A stretch of 14,250 nucleotides of DNA from Thoreauomyces humboldtii (taxonomy: Eukaryota; Chytridiomycota; Chytridiomycetes; Spizellomycetales; Powellomycetaceae), in the NCBI GenBank assembly GCA_027596035.1, contig JADGJA010000596.1, positions 1-14,250 of the forward strand, in the 5' to 3' direction. The notes beneath the pieces are model-generated. The model was not told where the DNA came from. It saw nothing but the letters and a program-made list of their open reading frames with translations, and did no database searches. A program made the translations under genes and the position numbers. Below are positions 1 to 8,517 of the stretch, piece after piece; the first letter of the stretch is position 1, and every line of letters starts with the position of its first letter.

Positions 1-55
1 CCGCCCCCCCCCCCCCCCCAATCGCATCGACTTTCGAGCTCCCCTCTCTTTTTAC

Positions 56-420
56 CTCTCCACATCCTCCCTGACGGCCCCATCGCTGGACAGCACAACG
101 TTGATTCGGTTCTTCAACGGCCGGAACGAGTCCGGCATCGAGTTCCACGTGTTCTTTCCCATGATCAGGACGTTCAGAGGCTTGCTCGAGGAGGAGGAGC
201 AGGAGGAGGAGGAGGAGGAGGATTCCTTTGCTGGTTGCAGTTGTGAAGGTGGCGGTGGTGATGGTTGGTCAGGATAGGCATTGCCCTGTCGTCGTGAGAG
301 GAACGTTGTGACGCGTTGAAAGTAACGCATCTCGTTCGGCAGACGCCACGGAAGATCGTTGCCGAGCCCTATTCCTCGTGTCTCTGAGAGGGCTGCTGCT
401 ATGAGACTGAAGGTTGACAT
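56..420 (-). CDS. DFR1: Dihydrofolate reductase, first exon (3' part off the window)
   Basis: DHFR reduces dihydrofolate to tetrahydrofolate with NADPH, feeding thymidylate and purine synthesis. The exon starts at the ATG at 420 and encodes about 121 residues. Family motifs are clear: GIGLGNDLPW at 16-25, PNEMRYFQRVT at 28-38 with the catalytic acid Glu30, LIMGKNTWNSMP at 85-96, and FRPLKNRINVVLS at 99-111. Between residues 39 and 82 lies an insertion rich in Pro and Ser, ending in a serine run, where most DHFRs have only a short loop. No GT-AG pair removes it cleanly, so it appears to be translated. The exon ends at 56, followed by a donor GTAAAA at 55-50. Continued reading hits a stop at 54-52, so the remaining exons must lie left of position 1. 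The gene is divergent from TPI1. Identification is very secure; the gene is incomplete in this window. Confidence 0.95.
188..223. repeat. GAG/CTC trinucleotide microsatellite inside DFR1
   Basis: An interrupted GAG tract on the plus strand, with one CAG interruption, is read on the minus strand as TCC/TCG codons. It encodes the serine run at about DFR1 residues 67-79, broken by one Cys. It keeps the reading frame. Such tracts expand and contract by slippage, so length probably varies between strains (inference). Confidence 0.85.
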
Positions 421-665
421 TGTCGTGGTTGCTCTGGTGATGGTTTTTTGGTGACATCTACAGCATAACTGTACCCGGTAATAATATCCTTGACGGTGCG
501 AGATGCACAGCCACCTAGCATGTTCGGGTGTCTTCGGGGAGAACGGGGCCCAGCCTTACCGGGTACCTATATCGTGACCCACCTTGACGAACCCGGTAGA
601 TCGACTTGCGCATTCCCAACATCTCCTTTCCCTCACGAAACCAAACGAAAAGCAAATAGACCATC
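421..665. promoter_or_regulatory. Shared divergent promoter region of DFR1 and TPI1
   Basis: This 245-base gap separates the start codons of the divergent DFR1 and TPI1 genes, so it must hold both 5' leaders and core promoters. It contains ACCCGGTA three times: 473-480 on the plus strand, 557-564 inverted, and 591-598 on the plus strand. The first two lie in a perfect 10-base inverted pair, TACCCGGTAA at 472-481 and TTACCGGGTA at 556-565. CCTTGACG also occurs twice, at 488-495 and 582-589. No clear TATA box is seen. Calling the repeats factor-binding sites is inference. Confidence 0.6.
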
Positions 666-1583
666 ATGGCCCCTACTCGCACCTTCCTCGTACGTATCCA
701 CACGGCGTGCATGGAAGAACTTGCCGGGATAGCAACTTCCTACGTTTTGCCTGACTGACGATGGCTCACCGAACAGGTCGGAGGCAACTGGAAGATGAAC
801 GGCAGCAAGGCCCTCTCGGACACCCTCGTCAAGGCCCTCAACGAGGGAAAGTGGTCATCCAACGTTGGTGAGTAGCTGTGACCTTTCGTTCGTGGCCCAG
901 ACCGCTTTCATGCTTACACATTCCGTTGCTTTGCGAAAGAGTGCGTGATCGCTCCCCCGGCACCTTACCTCGCCCTCGTCCGCTCGGCCCTCCGGAAGGA
1001 AGTCGGCGTCTCTGCCCAGAACTGCTGGGTGGACGCCAAGGGTGCCTTCACCGGAGAGACGTCCACGGAGATGCTCAAGGACCTGTCGATCGACTGGGTC
1101 ATCCTCGGACACTCTGAACGTCGTTCCATCTACAACGAGTCCGACGACCTCGTCGGCAAAAAGGTCCTGGCGGCCGTCAAGGCGGGACTCCACGTGATCG
1201 CGTGCTGCGGTGAATCGGACGCCGAACGCGAGGCCGACAAGACCACCGAGGTCGTGTTCCGTCAGATCAAGGCCATCGCCGACCACCTCAAACCCGAGGA
1301 CTGGAAGAACGTCGTCATCGCCTACGAACCCGTCTGGGCCATCGGGACCGGAAAGGTCGCCACCCCTCAGCAGGCTCAGGAAGCCCACAAGCACATCAGG
1401 ACCTGGTTGGCGAAGAACGTGTCCCAGGATGTCGCGGACCAGACGAGGATCTTGTACGGTGGTTCCGTGGGTGCCAAGAGCGCTCCTGACCTTCAGAAGG
1501 AGGTCGACATCGACGGATTCCTCGTCGGTGGTGCTTCCCTCAAGGACAAGGAGTTCCTCGAGATCCTTGCGTGCAGGCAGTAA
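666..1583 (+). CDS. TPI1: Triosephosphate isomerase, complete, 3 exons
   Basis: This cytosolic glycolytic enzyme interconverts dihydroxyacetone phosphate and glyceraldehyde 3-phosphate. Exons are 666-689, 777-867 and 940-1583; the introns are 87 and 72 bases with donors GTACGT and GTGAGT and CAG/AAG acceptors. The first exon encodes only eight residues (MAPTRTFL), and the second opens with VGGNWKMNG. The joined product is 252 residues, the usual family length (about 250). Catalytic residues are all visible: Lys14 in NWKMNG, His96 in LGHSERR, and Glu168 in [11 protein letters not shown], which begins the mobile lid loop. The phosphate-binding YGGS and the GFLVGGASL segment near the C terminus are present. 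The ATG has an A at -3 (ATCATGG). TPI1 is divergent from DFR1 and convergent with TOP2. I see no defect. Confidence 0.97.
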
Positions 1584-2135
1584 ATACCCCCCTCCCCCTC
1601 CTTCCCTTCCTCTTTGCCCTTGCCCGCATCCCCTTTTTGCACCAGCCATCAACCACTTTCCTTTCCTTCCACGGCGGGGAGCAACTTTCGTGGAACTGCA
1701 CTACCCCATGCTTCTTCATTCCATTCACCTGTCATCCTCCCAGCCCTTTCCCCGTCTGACAATACATCTCCCTGCGCATCGTATTGAACCAAAGTTTCTC
1801 TCTCTCTTCCTTTCCCATTTCTTCTCCAGGGGCACACATCATCCCAAGCTTTGATTCCGCCGACTCACTCTACTTGTAATCTTTATCCTTCGACCTACTT
1901 TTTCTTAATACGACTCTTTTGATACTGATACATGGTGGCTTGCCAGGTCGGCGGCACATGACAACTCGTCGCACATGATGATGAATGGCTCAACGACCAG
2001 GTCAGAGGCATCATCCGAGAATGAGCAACTACGTAGCCGAAAATATATTGGATAATCTCCCACAGGATGACACTGACTGCACTAACACTACACTCGAATA
2101 TCTACATATCACAAACCAATTCCCGCGTCACCTTC
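1584..2135. other. Convergent 3' intergenic region between TPI1 and TOP2
   Basis: These 552 bases lie between two converging stop codons. The first 280 or so are strikingly pyrimidine-rich on the plus strand, fitting the TPI1 3' untranslated region. AT-rich stretches near 1900-1920 and 2040-2055 could carry polyadenylation signals for the two genes. Short open frames here have no recognisable product, and I see no RNA gene. Confidence 0.5.
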
Positions 2136-5100
2136 CTAGTAGTCCTCACCATCCGAGAAGGCGTCCTCCTCCTCGCTCTCCACGTCCTCGCTCGCAACCT
2201 GACTGCCCTCAAAGTCACTGACCGCTTCCCCGTTATCGTCGTCGCTCGCCGCTTGGAAGTACTTGACGGGCTGCTTGCCGCGAGTGGCTCGGCCCGCAGG
2301 AGGATTTGGCTTGGCCTTCGTTGTGGCCACGTTGGCCGGTTTGGCCACAGTGGTGGTGGTGGTCTTTGTCGCAGCAGCGACGGGTTTCCTTCGAGACGCT
2401 GCCGGGACCGTCTTCTTCGGACGTGCGGCCACGGGTCCATCGTCCTCCTCTCCTTCGCCTTCCGTCTCGTCCGACAGGTCCGCCGCGACGGCGGTACGTC
2501 GAGGAGGCGGAGGGGACGGGGATCGGGAGGCCACCGTCTCGTCCGAATCCGAGTCGACGACGATCTTTCTTCGAGGGGCTCTCTTGGCGGGGGGAGCCGC
2601 GACCTCCGCGGACCTGACCGGTGCCGGCTTCGTGACCTTGGTGGCCACCCTTGCTTTCGTGGGCGGGGGAGCGGGCTTGGACTTGACCGTCGACTTCAGA
2701 TCCAAGGCGTCGGTCGAAGCTGCCAATCCATCCATGTCGACGTCGTCGTCCACGTCGCTGTCGGAAAGCATGGCGGCCATCATCCTTGCGCGGGCCGACG
2801 TGGGCTTTGGTTCGGGTTTGACGGACGTTTTTGCAGCAGCCAATTTGGCTGGTGCTCGAGGTTGACCGGGCTCTGCCGCCTTCTTTCCACCGAGGGTACG
2901 TTTCTTGGGCTCCGCCTTGGTGATTGTGATCGCGGAGAGATCCTCGGCAAGATTTTCCACGTCGATGGCAGCCGGCTCGGCGCTCTTGGCAGCCTTGGTG
3001 GTCTTCGGAGCGGCTTTGGCAGCAGGAGCTTTTGCAACGCGCTTGGGCTTGGCAATCACTACAGTATACGAGATTTAGCTGTTGAAAACGAAAAGACTTC
3101 AACCCAACAACGACCGTTGGGTACCTTCAGGCTTCACGGCTGAAGTCTCGTCCATGAAATCGCTCCCTGAATCACTGTTGGAAGGCTTCTTAGGGGCTGG
3201 CTTGGCTTTCGCGGCCATTCCTGCAACGGCCGATTGAGCAGTCTTCTTTGCAACGACAGCCTTTCGGCTTCCACCGATCGCAGTCGTATCGTTTGCAGGT
3301 CTTTGAGCATCCGAAGCGGCCAGTGTAGTTTCAAAATGCTAAGAAAGGTTTGATGGTCAAGGTCAGAACAACGTTCGACTGCTTCGCTCAACACGCGGAT
3401 ACTCACATCCCATTGAACCAGGAAAGCGTCCAGGTCTAGTCGCCAGAGTTGGTTGACAGACTGGCCTGTCAAGGCGATGACCTCACTCTCTTTTTGGTCT
3501 CGTTGTTTAATTAGTGCCTCAACCTAGACCGAAGGTGTCAGGTGTCGGCGTCGGTTCAAAGCCGAAACTGCCGCATTGTACCTTCTCCATAGTCAGATTC
3601 CAGATGGGCATAGTGAGCAGATAATCGTAACCATGTGCTTTGACAGCCTGATCCTCCGCGGCCTCTTCGTCGCCTTCTTCCGTCGGTGTAACCGCGTCTT
3701 TCTTGGGATAGATAGGATCGTAGTTTCGACGTTCCAGCTCTTCCAGCAAGAGATCCTTCTTCTTGTTCTGCACCACGATGGTGCCCTTGATGATCTCCGT
3801 CACGAACCGGACCTTGTTGTCGAGTTTCACAAGGTCATGGTTGAGCTCGCTGAGGATGTAATCCTTTCGCTTCTGATAGAACGACCTTCGGAGCGGGTAA
3901 AAGTCGGTAAAGATCTCGTCGATGGTCTCGTACTTCTTGATGCGACCTTCGGCGTCGAAGCAGACGAGGTTGGACGTGGAAAGGGATCCCACGAGCTTGA
4001 AGCGTTTTTCGAGCCCTTCTTTCTCGGCGGCGATCATTTGTTCTTCGCTCAAGGTGATGACGAAGCGAACGGCCGCGTCAGTGTGGTACTCCTTGTAGTC
4101 TTTGATCCAAGCCGCCTGCTTGTCCGTTCCGACGAGCCAGGATTCGAGGTCCTCCTTGTAGTTCTGGGTCCAGCACCGGATTGGAAGCTCCGAGATTTCC
4201 ACGGTGGTGTCGTCCAGCTTAGTGATAATGCCTGTTACGCGATACTTGTCCTTTGCTGTCGCTTCGATTTCGCCCTGTGTTCACAGAAGCTTATGAGACT
4301 GCCTGTCTTGGCGGTACGTCCGGCTGGAATATCACTTACCTGGAATCCGCGATACCACGGATGCATTGGAATCAGCTCTTCACCGTCCAGAAGACGGAAC
4401 AAGTTCTCGACAATATCTCTTGGGCTGCACGGATACAGCGATCAGCAGATGCTTGAGCATACGAAAAGCATATTATCGGAGGCACTCACTTGTAGTTGGG
4501 AATAGAGGTGGACCAGCCTGTCCCGATGCCTTCAGCACCGTTTACCAAAAGCATGGGAAGCACCGGCATGTACCATTCGGGCTCGATATTCTGACCATCA
4601 TCGGTTTGATAAGTGAGCAAAGCGTCATCGGCCGGGAGGAACAAAGCTCGTGCCAATGGGGACAAAGTTGTGAAGATGTAACGGGGGCTGGCTGCATCCT
4701 TGCCTCCTTGCAGCCGGGTACCAAACTGTCCGCGGGGTTCGAGCATGGGCAAGTTGTTGCTTCCGACAAAGTTCTGAGCGAGCCCAACAATTGTGGAGTA
4801 CAGACTGGCTTCTCCGTGGTGATATGCAGAGTGCTCCGACACGTAACCACCCAGCTGCTGAACCTTGAGTTCTCCCTTCAGTTTCCTCTTGAAGCAACAA
4901 AACATAATTTTTCGCTGTCCGGGTTTCAGTCCATCGATCGCCGAAGGAATGGATCGAGCGTTATCGGCCATGGAGAAAAGAATGAGCTCTTTGTTCACGA
5001 AGTCACTGAGAGGAATCGTCGCTTGATCGTGGTTCATGTATGTTCCAGGCTGAATCGCACGTCAGTCATAGCTTATCAAGAGTATTTTATTCAAGTCAGC

Positions 5101-7673
5101 AGTACTCCATACCTGGAACTGGCGGAGCCATTCTTTGCGATCATCGGCCTTCTTCTTGCTAAATGCGAGGTCGATGAGCTCGCGTTCGTTCTCCTCCGCG
5201 ATACCGAAAGTTTTGAGATGCTTGTCCAAGTTGCCGAAGTATTTCTTGGCGTCATCGCTGCCGCTAGAACCCAGACCCTTATAGTACTTTGCAGTCCAGG
5301 CTTTGCCATCATCGTTCTCCAGCCTCCAAGCATCATACTCGGGAATAGTGAAAAAGGAGACTTCAGCGCGCTTGGGGCCAGTTCCTTTGTGCACCCTGAC
5401 GATGGGAGTGATGAACTCGAGCAGGAAACCCGGAACCTTCAGCAGACTGGGCCAGAAGTGGTCAATCAGGTTGATAATCAATCCTTTGATGTGAGATCCA
5501 TCGTGGTCCTGATCGGACATAATCATCAAGTGTCCGTATCGGAGGCTTTCAGTTGAGGTGTACACTTTGCCGTGCTGCAAGCCCATGATCTGCTTAATGG
5601 CATTGATCTCGGCGTTGGCCGTTATCTGCTGGTGAGATGCTTCGCGTACGTTGAGGACCTTTCCTCGCAGCGGGAACACTCCAAAGTTATCGCGACCAAT
5701 AACGGACAGTCCGGAGACCGCGAGCGTTTTGGCGGAGTCTCCTTCCGTGAGAATGAGCGTGCACTTTTGGCCGTGCTTTGTGCCCGCATTGTTCGCGTCG
5801 TCCAGCTTCGTCAGGCCGGTGATTCGGGATCTTTTCGCACCATCCGTCTTCTTGAGTAGCTGGTCTTGCTTGAATCGGGCGAAGCTTAAGATGTTGTCAA
5901 CAACACCAGATTTCAAGACTGCATATTTGGATCAGTGAGGTTCCTGTTCGCGTAATCACACTTTCGAGTTTTACATCTTCACCTTTTTTCATGAAATCAT
6001 CTGAAACGACACACTTCGAACCGAAGCTACTTTGACGTAAAGTCATATTTTCCTTCGTCTGAGAGTCGAATGCCGGGTTCTCGATGTTGCAGTTCACAAA
6101 GACCCACAGGTGGTTCTTGGCCTGGAAAGGCTTCAGTGGGACACCCTTCTTGTCCTTCTTCTTGACAGCCTCGATCAACTGGGCAACGAGCTGATCCACG
6201 ACATGTGTGACATGTGTTCCTCCTTTCGTTGTGCAGATCGAGTTGACAAAGGAAACCTGCTGGAACTGACCGTCGCTCAACGTGAACGCGATCTCCCATC
6301 GTTCGTTAGGTCGCTCGTAAATGACCACGGGCTTGGCCAGGGACGCAGCGGGAGCATTGCTGCTGAGGTAAAGATCGGCATAGTCTTTGAAGTCCTTCAG
6401 TTTCAAACGCACGTCGTTCAGGGAGACCTTGACGCCGCGCACGCAACCAGCGAGGTCGAACGCTCGCTTCTTGACCAGCGCTTCAAAGTCCGCGTCGATG
6501 CTTGCCATCCCAAATCTAGCCAGATCTGGCTTGAATGTGATCCTTGTGAAGTTCTCGCCCTTTGGGTTGGGCGATATTTTGGGTGTACTCCGCTTGCTCA
6601 TGTTGTCGCTGTACGTCTGATCCGCCGCGCCGTCAGATCACCACTGCTAGCACTGCAGATTCAAGTAGTCCTTCCATACCTGGACGAATTTTCTGCCCGT
6701 GACAGAATCCGCGGTTTCAACAACGAACTCGGTACTGAAGATATTGCAGAGCTTGGCACCATATCCGTTCCTTCCTCCAGTTACCTTCTTCTCATCGTCA
6801 TCGTAGTTTGAAGACGTGAGCAGGTGTCCAAAGATAAGTTCGGGGACGTAAACCTGCTCCTTCGAATGCATCTCCACCGGAATGCCTCGACCATTGTTGT
6901 AAACGGAGATGGTATTGTTTTCTTTGTCGATATTCACTTTGATGGTGTCCATCGTAGAATCTCGAACCTGGAGCGAGGAGATCAGTGATTCGTCAGCTTC
7001 GGGTAAAGGCGCGTCGAGCGTACTTTGTTGTCAGCAGCTACAAACGAAGACATTTCAGCAATCAGGAAGAAGGAATGATAACTATGCATTATTTACCATT
7101 GACGATGATTTCGTCGAAGATTTTGTAAAGTCCCGGTACGTATGTCACGTTCCTCCACACCATCTTCTCATCCTCGTAAACCCACATGGGAACAGTTTGC
7201 GACTCGATGGAGCCGATGTATGTATCGGGACGGATGAGGATATGTTCGAGTTGCGACTTCTTCTGATAGATCTGATCATGCCGCGTCCCGTTTCAGCTTG
7301 GTGCCCACTTTCTTCAGAGACCCTACTACAGCGCATACCTCTTCAACGGTCTTGCTTCCCGCTTTCGCTGCTGGCTTTGGCTTGCTGGACGTCTGTGCCT
7401 CTTCCGACGCGTCCATGTTGGCTTCGCCCAGGGCTGTTTTTGCTTTGGCTGTCGTGGCTTTGGGTTTTGTAACTTTTGCTTGTGCTCGAGGCTTAGCAGC
7501 AGCCTTTGTCGCAGGTACCTGAAAAGAACAGTATCAGGAACCTCAAAGTATAGACTGAAGAACTCGACCGCGATACGGTCGCCCATCTTGAGCTCATCTG
7601 CTTCCGAATGCCAACCCACCTTTTTCACCGCGGGCTCGAAACTGTCCCAGTCTTCATCGCACGAGGATGCCAT
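2136..7673 (-). CDS. TOP2: DNA topoisomerase II, complete, 13 exons
   Basis: This nuclear type IIA topoisomerase passes one DNA duplex through another in an ATP-dependent reaction. Exons in transcript order are 7673-7620, 7518-7339, 7271-7097, 7037-7024, 6967-6680, 6616-5983, 5918-5113, 5049-4490, 4424-4340, 4274-3582, 3523-3407, 3338-3125 and 3058-2136. They total 4743 bases, giving 1580 residues. The GHKL ATPase domain has the N-box FDEIIVNAADNK (130-141), NNGRGIP (165-171), GGRNGYGAK (205-213) and the QTK loop (423-425). The TOPRIM domain has EGDSA (Glu507) and DQDHDGSH (584-591), with PLRGKVLNVR between them. The cleavage domain has catalytic Tyr841 in AASPRYIFT. The tail from about 1270 is disordered, K/A/P-rich, with a KRAPRRK basic patch (1432-1438) followed by acidic Ser-Asp-Glu runs resembling CK2 sites. 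The ATG at 7673 is chosen because no earlier in-frame ATG is seen and it is followed by the expected N terminus. Confidence 0.97.
7024..7037 (-). other. 14-base micro-exon (exon 4) of TOP2
   Basis: Exon 3 ends with one base (G) after the codons for VN at 7097. A TTTGTAG acceptor at 7044-7038 is followed by CTGCTGACAACAAA, then a GTACGC donor starting at 7023. Joined, this reads A-A-D-N-K, exactly the conserved continuation of the topoisomerase II N-box, and the next exon resumes in phase at VRDSTMDTIKV. Flanking introns are 59 and 56 bases. Skipping it would shift the frame. The exon is thus supported by frame, splice sites and family conservation together. Confidence 0.9.
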
Positions 7674-7817
7674 GATGGGAGAGGAGGTATGGATCTGCCG
7701 TGACCTGCTGCTGTTTGAATTCTTTGCAAGCTTCTGTGCAAGTCGTCTTCCGAGGCGTGGGAAGAACCGGAAGGCTATCACACCACAGTTTGGAAGCAGC
7801 AGCAGTTGAGCTCACGA

Positions 7818-7823
7818 ACGCGT
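7818..7823. promoter_or_regulatory. MCB-like ACGCGT element upstream of TOP2
   Basis: A palindromic ACGCGT lies about 145 bases upstream of the TOP2 ATG. In yeasts this MluI cell-cycle box is bound by MBF, which drives G1/S genes. A role at this gene is inference from one six-base match. The same hexamer also occurs inside coding sequence at 311-316 and 7406-7411, so chance is possible. Confidence 0.35.
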
Positions 7824-7830
7824 CTTGCTC

Positions 7831-7850
7831 CTCGATCGGACTCGATCGGA
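7831..7850. repeat. 10-base perfect tandem duplication
   Basis: CTCGATCGGA is repeated head to tail at 7831-7840 and 7841-7850, with a further CT after it. It lies in the TOP2 upstream region. The origin is probably replication slippage; no function is assigned. Confidence 0.8.
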
Positions 7851-7957
7851 CTTTATGAGCACTTCTCGCTGCGCTACACACCTACTGTACCTACCCATGT
7901 CCAAGTCGGTACATTCCGAGTGCTGAAGTCGGTACAGACGATGGAGAGGTACAAGTA

Positions 7958-8113
7958 GGTCCTCGCGTGCTTTGGCGGCAGGAGCTTGTCTCCTGCGACG
8001 CCTGACTGCGGGGCTTGCGGCGGGAGCTTGTCATCCTGCATCGCCTGCCTTCGGGCTGACTGCAGGACTTCGGTCCTCGCGTGCTTGACGGCAGGAGCTC
8101 GTCTCCTGCGACG
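7958..8113. repeat. Degenerate direct repeats carrying a hairpin, upstream of TOP2
   Basis: A 42-43 base block beginning GGTCCTCGCGTGCTT occurs at 7958-8000 and 8072-8113 with few differences. Each block ends in GGCAGGAGCTYGTCTCCTGCG, whose CAGGAG and CTCCTG arms can pair as a six-base stem. A diverged third copy of the hairpin unit lies at 8019-8043. The intervening text repeats CTGACTGCRGG at about 8002 and 8056. The unit is found nowhere else in the window. It sits between TOP2 and HEM3 and has no convincing reading frame. Function is unknown; it may be a decayed tandem repeat or a structured leader or 3' region. Confidence 0.7.
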
Positions 8114-8303
8114 TCCCCACAGGGGTTCGCCCTTGTGTGGTCGTCATCCTTAGGATATCGTCCATGCTCCTTGTCGTCGTCGCAACGACCATAATCGCTA
8201 CCAAGTATGATCGCCACTCTGGTCCTCCTCTCTTCAGTATGGTCGCGGTCGGTGGACTAAGCCCTTGGTCGGGACTGATACTCACCCATCCCTCCTATTT
8301 CCA

Positions 8304-8399
8304 CGGTCTTTGATCCATACCATTGACCGAAACTATTTGTATATATATATATGTCTTTATATTCCCGCCTCGCGGTCTTTGGTTTCATACCATGATCGT
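8304..8399. repeat. Short direct repeat flanking a TA microsatellite
   Basis: A block beginning CGGTCTTTG and containing CATACCAT then GA and CG occurs at 8304-8329 and again at 8373-8399 with several mismatches. Between them, 8339-8352 is a run of about seven TA dinucleotides. The segment lies just beyond the HEM3 stop codon, so it may be in its 3' untranslated region. Confidence 0.55.
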
Positions 8400-8517
8400 G
8401 TGGTTTGCAAGCATCGATACAATTGCCTCTTCTTCGGGAGTGTGCTATGGCGCTATGATCTTGTTCTATGTTTACACGTACGCTACAGTAAGCCTCCGTT
8501 CTCTCCCGTCAACCCCG

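Noticed and set aside
855..1652. 265-codon open frame on the minus strand over TPI1
   Set aside because: It is the antisense shadow of a highly conserved TPI1 exon; GC-rich third positions keep the opposite strand open. Its product resembles nothing.
2067..3143. 358-codon plus-strand frame over the TOP2 tail
   Set aside because: Antisense to the low-complexity C-terminal tail of TOP2, whose sense frame continues the conserved protein in phase across intron 12. Arg/Gly-rich shadow product only.
5050..6679. TOP2 introns 5 and 7 both begin GTATGGA and contain ACTTGAAT, suggesting related introner-like elements
   Set aside because: The similarity covers only about 20 bases including the donor consensus and does not extend through the introns; chance is enough.
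7891..8217. 108-codon minus-strand frame between TOP2 and HEM3
   Set aside because: Its open state comes from the repeated hairpin blocks; the product is low-complexity with repeated short strings and no known domain.
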